Source: Lachnospiraceae bacterium (lineage in GTDB: Bacteria; Bacillota; Clostridia; Lachnospirales; Lachnospiraceae). From it: a stretch of DNA of 7,902 nucleotides. The DNA is taken from NCBI GenBank assembly GCA_016282215.1, contig JAEEKC010000223.1, positions 1 through 7,902 of the forward strand. The letters are read 5' to 3'. Made by a program: the position numbers and the translations under genes. A model generated the notes under the pieces. The model ran no database searches. It was not told the origin of the DNA and saw only the letters and a program-made list of their open reading frames with translations. The stretch's first letter is position 1, and the number at the start of each line of letters is the position of its first letter. This document shows positions 1 through 6,658 of this stretch, piece after piece.

Positions 1-599
1 AAATTGAAAAAAGGAGTTTTGAGATCATATCGCAGGAACTGACAGGGATGGGAATTACTTTGGATGAAGAAACGGCGATGATTACGAAACGCTGTATTCA
101 TACATCAGCGGATTTCGATTATGCCTCGTCGCTGACTTTTTCCGCTGGGGCGGTGAGCCGTATGAAAGAGCTGATCAGAAGCGGCGCATGTATTGTAACG
201 GATACGAATATGGCTCTTTCCGGGATCAATAAAAAAAAGCTGGCGCAGTTCGGCGGAGAAGCTTTTTGTTTTATGGCAGATGAAGAGGTGGCGGCCGAGG
301 CAAAAAGGCGAGGCGTTACAAGGGCAGTGGTCTCTATGGAAAAAGCATCACGGATGAACCGCGAGATCATTTTTGCCATAGGAAATGCGCCGACTGCACT
401 GATCAGACTATATGAAATGATGGAAGAAGGAATCTTTGTGCCGTCGTTTGTGATCGGCGTTCCGGTAGGTTTTGTCAACGTGGTATGGGCGAAGGAACTT
501 TTCATCGGATCAGAGGTTCCCTATATCATCAACAGGGGCCGGAAAGGCGGCAGTAATATTGCCGCGGCGATATGCAATGCTGTACTGTACTCCATGTAG
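1..599 (+). CDS. cbiC: Cobalt-precorrin-8 methylmutase CbiC (5'-partial)
   Basis: This enzyme moves the methyl group from C11 to C12 of cobalt-precorrin-8, giving cobyrinate, in the cytoplasm. The reading frame is already open at the window edge: codons from base 3 read IEKRSFEIISQEL, the usual N-terminal block of CbiC/CobH, so the ATG at 48 is an internal methionine and the true start lies upstream. About 198 residues are visible; the family is near 210, so only a short N-terminus is missing. Seen motifs are IHTSADFD with the His codon at 99-101 (the conserved catalytic His of the family), TDTNMALSGINKK, IFAIGNAPTAL, and the C-terminal glycine-rich RGRKGGSNIAAAI that closes the substrate site. 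The stop is TAG at 597-599. It is followed after 65 bases by cbiD on the same strand, consistent with one operon. The family assignment is very secure. Confidence 0.96.
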   Translation, partial: IEKRSFEIISQELTGMGITLDEETAMITKRCIHTSADFDYASSLTFSAGAVSRMKELIRSGACIVTDTNMALSGINKKKLAQFGGEAFCFMADEEVAAEAKRRGVTRAVVSMEKASRMNREIIFAIGNAPTALIRLYEMMEEGIFVPSFVIGVPVGFVNVVWAKELFIGSEVPYIINRGRKGGSNIAAAICNAVLYSM

Positions 600-618
600 G
601 AATGAATCATTTCAATAT

Positions 619-649
619 GCTCTCGGAAAAGCAGTAGGGCCGGGAGAGC
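619..649 (+). other. Weak intercistronic hairpin upstream of cbiD
   Basis: GCTCTC at 619-624 is the exact reverse complement of GAGAGC at 644-649. GG at 625-626 can also pair with CC at 640-641 across a two-base bulge. It sits in the cbiC-cbiD gap and ends just before the cbiD ribosome binding site (AAGGA, 654-658). There is no T tract after it, so it does not look like a terminator. It could affect mRNA processing or cbiD translation, or be chance; a 6-bp stem is weak evidence. Confidence 0.2.
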
Positions 650-664
650 GTAAAAGGACAGGAT

Positions 665-1879
665 ATGAAAAAAGGGTTCACAACCGGAAGCTGCGCGGCT
701 GCGGCAAGCAAGGCTGCTGCCTGGATGCTTCTTAGCGGAAATGAAAAGACGCAGATCAGGATCGAAACGCCGGCGGGGGAAAGCTATACTCCGAAGATCG
801 AGGAAATTACGATCGGTGAAAACTATGTCCGCTGCGCTGTCCGAAAACAGTCGGGAGATGATCCGGATATCACAAACGGGATCCTGGTTTTTGCAAGGGT
901 CAGTTTCCGGGATGGACTTCATAGTAATGAGTTGCAATCCGCTTCGACGGATGCAGGAGTATTAAATACAGATAATCAAATATCCGTGGAAGCAGGTACC
1001 ACAGAAGAGAGAAATATAATCCGGGATCACGAAAAAAAGGTGATCATCACGGCAGGAGAAGGCGTCGGTAAGGTGACACGTCCGGGCCTTGACCAGCCGG
1101 TGGGAGAAGCCGCCATCAACTCAGTTCCACGGCAAATGATCGAAAAAGAAGTGGGAGCGGTCATGGATCTGTTTGACTTAAAAGATCCCCTGCTTGTGGA
1201 AATCTCGGTTCCCGGCGGAGAAAAACTGGCTGAGAAGACCTTTAATCCGAGGCTTGGGATAGAAGGCGGCATTTCCATCATCGGTACAACAGGGATCGTT
1301 GAGCCCATGAGTACCAAAGCGCTTTTAGACACCATCCGTGTGGAGCTTCGGCAGCATCGTGCTATGGGTGAAGAAACCGTGGTGATATCGCCCGGAAACT
1401 ACGGCCTAAATTTTATGAAGGATCAGTATGGATATGATCTGGACCGCGCCGTGAAATGTGCCAATTATATCGGTGATACCATCGATATGGCAAAGGAACT
1501 GGGATTTCGAAGGCTGCTCCTTTGCGGTCATATCGGAAAACTGATCAAGGTGTCCGGCGGGATCATGAATACCCATTCCGGGGAAGCAGACTGCAGAATG
1601 GAGCTGATGGCAGCGGCCGCCATCAGATGCGGAGCATCCGAAAAAGCACTGACCACCATACTTGACTGCGCTACCACGGAGGAAGCCATAGAGATCCTCC
1701 GAAATGAGAAAATCGAGAAGGACTGTTTTTCTTATATCTGTGAAAGAGCCGGGTTTTATTTGCAAAAACGCGCCGCCGGTCAGATGGAAACAGAGTGCAT
1801 GATCTATTCAAACAAATATGGATTGCTTGGTAAAACCGGGAAAGCAGAAGAAATTCTGAGAGAGGACCAGGCGGTATAA
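665..1879 (+). CDS. cbiD: Cobalt-precorrin-5B (C1)-methyltransferase CbiD
   Basis: CbiD uses S-adenosylmethionine to methylate C1 of cobalt-precorrin-5B, forming cobalt-precorrin-6A. It is a marker of the anaerobic route and is unrelated to the tetrapyrrole methylase fold of the other methyltransferases here. The protein is 404 residues; many relatives are about 360-380. Diagnostic motifs are GFTTGSCAAAASKAA (4-18), GEGVGKVTRPGL (131-142), AINSVPRQMI (150-159), NPRLGIEGGISIIGTTGIVEPMS (194-216, the most conserved block) and GHIGKLIKVSGGIMNTHS (288-305). The start at 665 has AAGGA at 654-658, six bases before the ATG, and the first residues already match the family. The extra length is mainly a polar stretch at about residues 85-123, between two conserved strands. 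cbiF follows after 11 bases. The function is secure. Confidence 0.97.
   Translation: MKKGFTTGSCAAAASKAAAWMLLSGNEKTQIRIETPAGESYTPKIEEITIGENYVRCAVRKQSGDDPDITNGILVFARVSFRDGLHSNELQSASTDAGVLNTDNQISVEAGTTEERNIIRDHEKKVIITAGEGVGKVTRPGLDQPVGEAAINSVPRQMIEKEVGAVMDLFDLKDPLLVEISVPGGEKLAEKTFNPRLGIEGGISIIGTTGIVEPMSTKALLDTIRVELRQHRAMGEETVVISPGNYGLNFMKDQYGYDLDRAVKCANYIGDTIDMAKELGFRRLLLCGHIGKLIKVSGGIMNTHSGEADCRMELMAAAAIRCGASEKALTTILDCATTEEAIEILRNEKIEKDCFSYICERAGFYLQKRAAGQMETECMIYSNKYGLLGKTGKAEEILREDQAV
917..1033 (+). other. Polar insertion inside cbiD (residues ~85-123)
   Basis: Between the strand ending ARVSFRDG and the conserved GEGVGKVTRPGL block, CbiD usually has only a short connector. Here about 39 codons encode a Ser/Thr/Asn/Glu-rich stretch with no recognisable motif. 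By hand count the segment is 48 G or C in 117 bases, about 41%, lower than the surrounding coding sequence looks. It keeps the frame. It is probably a solvent-exposed, flexible loop. The boundaries are my estimate from remembered family sequences, not from an alignment. Confidence 0.5.
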
Positions 1880-1890
1880 GGGGGAGTAAC

Positions 1891-2649
1891 ATGGTACATT
1901 TTGTTGGAGCCGGTCCGGGAGCTGTTGATCTGATCACTGTCAGGGGAATGAATCTATTAAAGCAGGCAGATGTGATCATTTATGCGGGAAGCCTGGTAAA
2001 TCCGGAACTTTTGACATATGCAAAGGAAAACTCTGCGGTATATAACAGTGCGGTGATGACCCTTGAGGAGGTTGTTTCTGTCATGGTGGCAGCCGCGCGC
2101 GAAGGGAAGGATATTGTGAGGCTCCACACAGGCGAGCCGAGCATATACGGCGCTGTCAGGGAGCAGATGGACCTTCTGGATGAAGAAGGCATACCCTATG
2201 ATTCCACGCCGGGAGTCAGCGCCTGCTTTGGAGCGGCGTCCGCTCTGAATCTGGAGTATACGCTTCCGGGCATTTCCCAGACGATGATCATCACAAGGGC
2301 AGAAGGAAGGACTGCGGTTCCGAAGGAAGAAAGCATCCGGTCGCTTGCGATGGATGGTGCGTCCATGGCAATCTATCTGTCTGCCGGAATGCTGGATCGT
2401 TTATCGGAAGAACTGATCGCAGGCGGATACGCGCCACAGACACCGGTTGCCATTGTGTATAAGGCAACGTGGAAGGAAGAAAAATGCATCCGCTGCACGG
2501 TTCTGACAATGGCAGATGAAGGAAAGAAAGAAGGGATCACCAAAACGGCTGTTGTGCTTGTGGGAGATGTCGTGGCCCAAAGCGGCTATGAAAGATCCAA
2601 ACTATACGATCCCACATTTTCTACGGAATATCGAAAATCTTCAGTCTGA
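1891..2649 (+). CDS. cbiF: Cobalt-precorrin-4 (C11)-methyltransferase CbiF
   Basis: CbiF belongs to the tetrapyrrole methylase family and transfers a methyl group from S-adenosylmethionine to C11 of cobalt-precorrin-4, forming cobalt-precorrin-5A. The 252-residue length is normal. Visible motifs are the N-terminal GAGPG loop (6-10) followed by VDLITVRG, IYAGSLVNPELL (30-41) which is characteristic of CbiF/CobM, RLHTGEPSIYGAVREQM (77-93), STPGVSACFGAASAL (105-119), TWKEEKCIRCTV (193-204) and the C-terminal SKLYDPTFSTEYR (236-248). Residue 82 is Glu where many relatives, from memory, have Asp in the HTGDP motif; this is conservative. The start is set by a GGGGGAG ribosome binding site at 1880-1886 and by the family N-terminus. 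cbiG starts 84 bases after the stop. CobM of the aerobic pathway is the homologue, but the neighbouring cbiD and cbiG decide for CbiF. Confidence 0.97.
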   Translation: MVHFVGAGPGAVDLITVRGMNLLKQADVIIYAGSLVNPELLTYAKENSAVYNSAVMTLEEVVSVMVAAAREGKDIVRLHTGEPSIYGAVREQMDLLDEEGIPYDSTPGVSACFGAASALNLEYTLPGISQTMIITRAEGRTAVPKEESIRSLAMDGASMAIYLSAGMLDRLSEELIAGGYAPQTPVAIVYKATWKEEKCIRCTVLTMADEGKKEGITKTAVVLVGDVVAQSGYERSKLYDPTFSTEYRKSSV

Positions 2650-2699
2650 TAAGCGTGGAGCGCTGGAGAGGATATGTCTGGCAGGGATGTTTAACCGGA

Positions 2700-2713
2700 A
2701 CCGGTGTACCGGT
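2700..2713 (+). other. Small ACCGG hairpin upstream of cbiG
   Basis: ACCGG at 2700-2704 pairs perfectly with CCGGT at 2709-2713 across the four-base loop TGTA. A further ACCGG copy lies just upstream at 2694-2698, allowing an alternative pairing with the same right arm. The hairpin ends two bases before the cbiG ribosome binding site GGGGAAGGA (2716-2724), which is nine bases from the ATG at 2734. There is no following T run, so it is not an intrinsic terminator. A role in tuning cbiG translation is only a possibility. Confidence 0.25.
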
Positions 2714-2733
2714 ATGGGGAAGGAAAATAAAGA

Positions 2734-3741
2734 ATGAGAAAACTGGCAGTTTGTTTTACGGAAAACGGAGCCCGTATCATAGAAAAGATCAACCGGGCTT
2801 GTGATCAGGCAGGGATCAAACCGGCTACGGGCTATATTTGCAGGGCAGAGGGCGAAGTTCCGGAAGGTCTGATCCGGATCGATACGACCATCGGGGAATG
2901 GGCAGACTCCGTCTTTCTTCCGGGAAATGCCCTGATCTTTGTGGGTGCGGTCGGGATCGCAGTCCGGGCTGTCAGTCCCCTTGTCAAAGACAAATTCATT
3001 GACTGTCCTGTTATCGTGATCGATGATAACGGACAGTTCGTGATCCCGGTGCTGTCCGGGCACGCGGGCGGTGGCAACAAGCTTGCCGCGACCATTGCAT
3101 CTCTCATAGATGCGCTGCCCGTGATCACCACCTCTACGGATGTGAACGACGCATTCTCCGTAGATACGTTTGCAGCGGAAAACCGTCTGTCTGTCAGAAA
3201 CCGGGAAGGTATCAAACGGGTTTCCGTGAAAGCAATAGAGGAGAAAAAGATCACGCTTTCCATCAAGGATTATCCGCCAAAGGAAAAAGTGGATGTGGTG
3301 GTAGCGGATGAGACGGATGCGGAATATACACTTTTGTTGTCTCCGAAGAAATATACGGTTGGTCTCGGGATGAAACGCGGGAAGGATGCGGATCAGGCGG
3401 ATGCATACTTCCGGGAAATATTAGAAAAAACAGGCCTTCAGGTCAGTGATATCTATGCGATCTGCACCATCGATGTCAAAGAGGATGAACCGGCGATCAC
3501 AGCTCTCAGAGACCATTACAGGTTACCGGTTCTGTCCTTTGATGCAGCCCTGCTGAGTAAAGCTGAGGGGACATTTGAGGCATCCGAGTTTGTCAGGCAG
3601 ACAGTGGGTGTTGATAATGTCTGCGAGCGTGCTGCCGTGCTGGGAGCGGGAGCAGGAGCGCAGCTCATACTGAAAAAACAAAGCAGGGACGGCATGACCG
3701 TAGCGATCGCAAAGCGCACAAACAACGTGGCTCTCGGTTGA
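2734..3741 (+). CDS. cbiG: Cobalt-precorrin-5A hydrolase CbiG
   Basis: CbiG opens the delta-lactone of cobalt-precorrin-5A and releases the C20 carbon as acetaldehyde, giving cobalt-precorrin-5B. It is specific to the anaerobic pathway. The protein has 335 residues, a normal length for a single-function CbiG. The N-terminal domain is clear: FVGAVGIAVRAVSPLVKDK (69-87), PVIVIDDNGQFVIPVLSGHAGGGNKLA (92-118) and ITTSTDVNDAFSVDTFA (131-147). A more variable middle region follows to about 205, then the C-terminal domain with VGLGMKRGKDADQ (209-221), AICTIDVKEDEPAI (242-255) and a Gly/Ala-rich AAVLGAGAGAQLIL (300-313). In the C-terminal domain I remember GIGCRRG as the usual form; here the Cys position is Met213. 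In some Clostridia cbiG is fused to cbiH; here they are separate genes 94 bases apart. The ribosome binding site is GGGGAAGGA at 2716-2724. Confidence 0.96.
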   Translation: MRKLAVCFTENGARIIEKINRACDQAGIKPATGYICRAEGEVPEGLIRIDTTIGEWADSVFLPGNALIFVGAVGIAVRAVSPLVKDKFIDCPVIVIDDNGQFVIPVLSGHAGGGNKLAATIASLIDALPVITTSTDVNDAFSVDTFAAENRLSVRNREGIKRVSVKAIEEKKITLSIKDYPPKEKVDVVVADETDAEYTLLLSPKKYTVGLGMKRGKDADQADAYFREILEKTGLQVSDIYAICTIDVKEDEPAITALRDHYRLPVLSFDAALLSKAEGTFEASEFVRQTVGVDNVCERAAVLGAGAGAQLILKKQSRDGMTVAIAKRTNNVALG

Positions 3742-3823
3742 ATGAAGTGTAGAGTCCGGTCTGTTTGTGTTTGCCGAATCGGAAGAGGAAACTGCGGATA
3801 AAAGTAAGCATATGCTAACTTTC

Positions 3824-3830
3824 AGGAGGA
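3824..3830 (+). promoter_or_regulatory. Ribosome binding site that sets the cbiH start
   Basis: AGGAGGA lies five bases before the ATG at 3836, an almost perfect Shine-Dalgarno sequence at good spacing. It supports 3836 over the in-frame ATG at 3767, which would add 23 residues with no resemblance to the CbiH N-terminus. The protein from 3836 begins MGTIFVVGIGPG, exactly where the family begins. Confidence 0.88.
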
Positions 3831-3835
3831 CAGTA

Positions 3836-4564
3836 ATGGGGACAATTTTTGTCGTGGGCATCGGCCCCGGAGATGAGAAGATGATGACGGCGCAGGCGAA
3901 GGAAGCGCTGGAAGAGTGCGATATCATCGCCGGATACAAAACTTACATTGCACTGGTCAGGGGCAACTATCCGGATAAGGAATTTTACGAAAACGGCATG
4001 CGCGGCGAGATTGAGCGGTGTGAAAAGTGCGTGGAATTTGCAAAAGCAGGGAAAAACGTTGCGCTTATCTGCAGCGGTGATGCAGGGGTGTATGGCATGG
4101 CCTCTCCGCTTTTGGAGATTGCGGAAAGGGAAGGGTTTACGGATGTTACCGTGATACCGGGCGTGACTGCAGCCCTCAGCGGCGGTGCGGTTCTTGGCGC
4201 TCCGCTTTCAACAGATTTTTGCGTGATCAGTTTAAGCGACCTGCTGACCCCGTGGGAAGTGATCGAAAAGCGGCTCCTGGGCGCGGTCAAGGGGGATTTT
4301 TGTATGGCAATCTATAATCCTGCGAGCAAGGGACGGGCAGATCATTTGCGGAAAGCCTGCAGCATCCTGCTGGGGGAACTGGATGGCGATACGCCCTGCG
4401 GGTATGTCAGGAATATCGGAAGGGAAGGCTGCGAGAAAAAAGTATGCACATTGTCACAGCTGGCAGATGAGCAGGCGGATATGTTTGTTACTGTTTTTAT
4501 TGGCAATTCACAGACAAAGATCATAAACGGGAAAATGATCACACCCAGAGGATATGAAGTATGA
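3836..4564 (+). CDS. cbiH: Cobalt-factor III (C17)-methyltransferase CbiH
   Basis: CbiH is a tetrapyrrole methylase that methylates C17 and drives ring contraction of cobalt-factor III/cobalt-precorrin-3, producing the cobalt-precorrin-4 used by CbiF. From the ATG at 3836 it is 242 residues, the usual length for a stand-alone CbiH, with no fused extra domain. Motifs seen are VVGIGPGDEKMMT (6-18), IIAGYKTYI (30-38), ICSGDAGVYGMASPLLE (78-94), VIPGVTAALSGGAVLGAPL (106-124), DFCVISLSDLLTPWEVIEKRL (127-147, diagnostic for CbiH/CobJ), YNPASKGR (160-167) and FIGNSQTKIINGKMITPRGY (221-240). The stop TGA at 4562-4564 overlaps the next start as ATGA, indicating translational coupling to the cbiJET fusion. 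CobJ of the aerobic pathway is the homologue; context favours the anaerobic form. Confidence 0.96.
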   Translation: MGTIFVVGIGPGDEKMMTAQAKEALEECDIIAGYKTYIALVRGNYPDKEFYENGMRGEIERCEKCVEFAKAGKNVALICSGDAGVYGMASPLLEIAEREGFTDVTVIPGVTAALSGGAVLGAPLSTDFCVISLSDLLTPWEVIEKRLLGAVKGDFCMAIYNPASKGRADHLRKACSILLGELDGDTPCGYVRNIGREGCEKKVCTLSQLADEQADMFVTVFIGNSQTKIINGKMITPRGYEV

Positions 4565-6633
4565 AAAAGATCTATCTGTTTTCGGGAACTACAGAAGGAA
4601 GAATGCTGTCAGATCTTCTGACGGCAAAAGAGATTTCCCATACGGTCTGCGTGGCAACGGACTACGGAAAAGATATGATGGAAGAAAATCCTTATGCTGA
4701 GATTCTGGTCGGGCGCATGGACGAGATGCAGATGCGGAAGTTGTTTCTGAATGGTAAAAATGGGGTTAGTGATAGAGAGAAAGCGAAAGAAGCAAACAGT
4801 GCAGTTAAAGGTGGCAATGGTAAAAACGATGGGAGAAGCGAATGTCTTGTGATCGATGCAACCCACCCCTATGCTACAGAGGTGACCGGAAATCTGAAAC
4901 GCGCCGCGGATGCTGTCGGTGCCGAATATATCCGCGTACTGAGAGATGAGGCATCCATGGAAGAGAAAGCATACGAAGAGTTTGAGGATATCATAGCCTG
5001 TGCAAAGGCGGTGGCAGGCTGTGAGGGTAATATTCTCCTGACGACCGGCAGCAAGGAGCTGGGAAGGTACATGGAGCATGTGACAAAAGAGGTGCAGGAG
5101 AGGACCTATGTCCGGGTTCTTCCTTCTTTCGAAAGCATCCGGATGTGTGAAGAAGCGGGTCTTCGGACAGATCACATCATTGCCATGCAGGGACCCTTTG
5201 GCAGGGAAATGAATGAAGCACTCATGAGACAATATCATATCCGTCATCTGATCACCAAAGACGGAGGAATTGCAGGTGGTTTCCGGGAAAAACTCGAAGC
5301 CGCGAAGGCATGCGACGTAAGTGTGCATGTGATCGCAAGACCTGCCGAAGAAGAGGGAGTCGGGATAGCAGAGGCTTACAGATTCATTACCGGAGAAGAG
5401 CTTCCATCAGATGTATATGTGCCCCGGATCACTCTGGTCGGTATGGGAATGGGAAACCCGAAAGGACTGACTATAGAGGCGTCGGAGGCACTTGAACGAG
5501 CCGATCTGGTATTTGGCGCAGAGCGGCTTTTGCAGGATGTCAGGTGCCGGGAAAAGATTGCAAAATACAAAGCGTCGGATATCATTCCGCTACTTGAAGA
5601 CCGGCGGCCAAAGGAAGCCGTGATCGTATTCTCCGGTGATATCGGTTTTTACAGCGGCGCAAAGGGAATGGAACAAAAACTGAAGGAGTGGAACAAGGAT
5701 TGTTGCCTCGTGACACTGCCCGGGATATCATCAGTCTCTTATCTGGCAGCAAAGTGCGGGGAAAGCTACGAGGATGCCGTCCTGCTGAGTCTGCATGGGA
5801 AAAATGAAGAAAGAGATATCGGCATTCTTGCAGATAGAGTACGTCAAAACAGGAAAGTATTTGCGCTGCTTTCCGGCGCTTCTGATGTCGGAAGGGTTGC
5901 CGAAAAACTCCTTGAACGCAATATAGATGCGCAGATCACAGCCGGTGCGAATCTATCGTATGAAAATGAAAGCATCCGGGAACTGTCCTTAGAGGAGGCG
6001 CTCACATATGACGAGAAAGGTGTCATCTCACTTTTGATCCGCAATAACGATCCCGTTGCCAAGTCCCTTGTTCCGGTCAAGAGCGATGATGCATTCATCC
6101 GGGATAAGATTCCCATGACAAAAGCGTGCATCCGCCATGAAAGTCTGATCCGTCTGGGGCTTCGTGCAGGAGACATCTTTTATGATATCGGCGGCGGCAC
6201 CGGCTCGGTTGCCATTGAAGCAGCCGGTCTTGATCCGAGCCTTTTGGTGACCACCATTGAAAAAAAGAAAGAGGCAGCTCTGCTGATCCAAAAGAACATA
6301 GAAAAGAGCGGACTATCCAATATTACCCTGATCGAAGGAGAAGCGGAAAGCGTGCTGCTGGATCTGGAAAAACCGGACTGTGTTTTTATCGGGGGCAGCG
6401 GCGGAAGGCTTGCTGAGATCATATCCGTTTTGCACAAAAAAGGGGACGGTATCCGCTTTGTGATCAATGCGGTGAGCCTTGAAACCATAGAGCAGACAAA
6501 AAGGATTATAGATACTTACAAGCCTGCAGATGAAAGTGCGATGATGATTACGGTCACTGACGTGGAAAAGGTGGGCAGCTATCATATGATGAAGGGCCAA
6601 AATCCGGTATGGATTTTTTCATTCACATTATAA
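4561..6633 (+). CDS. cbiJET: Trifunctional CbiJ-CbiE-CbiT fusion: cobalt-precorrin-6A reductase, C5- and C15-methyltransferase/decarboxylase
   Basis: This 690-residue protein joins three enzymes. Residues 1-280 are CbiJ, the NAD(P)H-dependent reductase of cobalt-precorrin-6A: YLFSGTTEGRML (5-16), VIDATHPYATEVT (97-109), AMQGPFGREMN (208-218) and LITKDGG (230-236). Residues about 288-495 are CbiE, which methylates C5 of cobalt-precorrin-7: ITLVGMGMGNPKGLT (290-304), VIVFSGDIGFYSG (354-366), LPGISSVSYLA (386-396) and AVLLSLHGK (406-414). Residues about 510-690 are CbiT, which methylates C15 and decarboxylates the C12 acetate of cobalt-precorrin-6B: SDDAFIRDKIPMTK (508-521), the S-adenosylmethionine loop YDIGGGTGSVAIEAA (541-555) and CVFIGGSGG (607-615). 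After PMTK, many relatives have Glu two residues on; here it is Cys523 (from memory). CbiE-CbiT fusions (CobL) are well known; CbiJ at the front is less usual. The CbiJ part carries a polar insertion at about 65-94. Its start overlaps the cbiH stop. Confidence 0.95.
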   Translation: MKKIYLFSGTTEGRMLSDLLTAKEISHTVCVATDYGKDMMEENPYAEILVGRMDEMQMRKLFLNGKNGVSDREKAKEANSAVKGGNGKNDGRSECLVIDATHPYATEVTGNLKRAADAVGAEYIRVLRDEASMEEKAYEEFEDIIACAKAVAGCEGNILLTTGSKELGRYMEHVTKEVQERTYVRVLPSFESIRMCEEAGLRTDHIIAMQGPFGREMNEALMRQYHIRHLITKDGGIAGGFREKLEAAKACDVSVHVIARPAEEEGVGIAEAYRFITGEELPSDVYVPRITLVGMGMGNPKGLTIEASEALERADLVFGAERLLQDVRCREKIAKYKASDIIPLLEDRRPKEAVIVFSGDIGFYSGAKGMEQKLKEWNKDCCLVTLPGISSVSYLAAKCGESYEDAVLLSLHGKNEERDIGILADRVRQNRKVFALLSGASDVGRVAEKLLERNIDAQITAGANLSYENESIRELSLEEALTYDEKGVISLLIRNNDPVAKSLVPVKSDDAFIRDKIPMTKACIRHESLIRLGLRAGDIFYDIGGGTGSVAIEAAGLDPSLLVTTIEKKKEAALLIQKNIEKSGLSNITLIEGEAESVLLDLEKPDCVFIGGSGGRLAEIISVLHKKGDGIRFVINAVSLETIEQTKRIIDTYKPADESAMMITVTDVEKVGSYHMMKGQNPVWIFSFTL
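4750..4842 (+). repeat. Low-complexity insertion in the CbiJ domain with an 11-base direct repeat
   Basis: Between the conserved strand ending MRKLFL and the CLVIDATHP motif, about 30 codons encode a Lys/Gly/Asn/Ser-rich linker that CbiJ normally lacks. AATGGTAAAAA occurs exactly at 4750-4760 and again at 4816-4826. The copies are 66 bases apart and in the same phase, so both give NGKN (residues 64-67 and 86-89). By hand count 38 of 93 bases are G or C, about 41%. The repeat suggests the segment grew by in-frame duplication or slippage followed by divergence. Boundaries are estimated by eye. Confidence 0.55.
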
Positions 6634-6646
6634 CGTTATTTGAAAT

Positions 6647-6652
6647 AGGGTG
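6647..6652 (+). promoter_or_regulatory. Ribosome binding site of cbiA
   Basis: AGGGTG lies six bases before the ATG at 6659, in the 25-base gap after the fusion gene. It is a weaker match than the site of cbiH, but the spacing is good. The protein from 6659 reaches the family's N-terminal P-loop after about ten residues, as expected, so this ATG is the likely start. Confidence 0.6.
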
Positions 6653-6658
6653 CAGACC

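Noticed and set aside
48..599. cbiC starting at the ATG at 48
   Set aside because: The same frame is open upstream to the window edge and encodes the conserved CbiC N-terminal block, so 48 is an internal Met and the gene is 5'-partial.
600..664. Intrinsic terminator between cbiC and cbiD
   Set aside because: The hairpin is only 6 bp with a long loop and no T tract follows; the next gene continues the same pathway.
472..735. Plus-strand 87-codon open frame across the cbiC end and cbiD start
   Set aside because: It overlaps two recognised genes in another frame and its product has no family resemblance.
3767..3835. Longer CbiH starting at 3767
   Set aside because: The extra 23 residues do not resemble the CbiH N-terminus, and a near-perfect AGGAGGA lies just before the ATG at 3836.
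3742..3835. Promoter or small gene in the cbiG-cbiH gap
   Set aside because: I found no convincing -35/-10 pair at proper spacing and no small frame with its own ribosome binding site; only the cbiH site is supported.
3523..3939. Minus-strand open frame across the cbiG-cbiH junction
   Set aside because: Its product is low-complexity and Ser/Pro-rich, without motifs, and both overlapped genes on the other strand are certain.
4609..5328. 239-codon open frame on the minus strand, antisense to cbiJ
   Set aside because: It lies wholly inside a well-recognised plus-strand gene, its product shows no known motif, and long antisense frames are common opposite biased coding sequence.
5310..5495. Plus-strand 61-codon frame inside the fusion gene
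   Set aside because: It is Arg/Cys-rich, has no motif, and spans the CbiJ-CbiE junction of a certain gene; it is an out-of-frame shadow.
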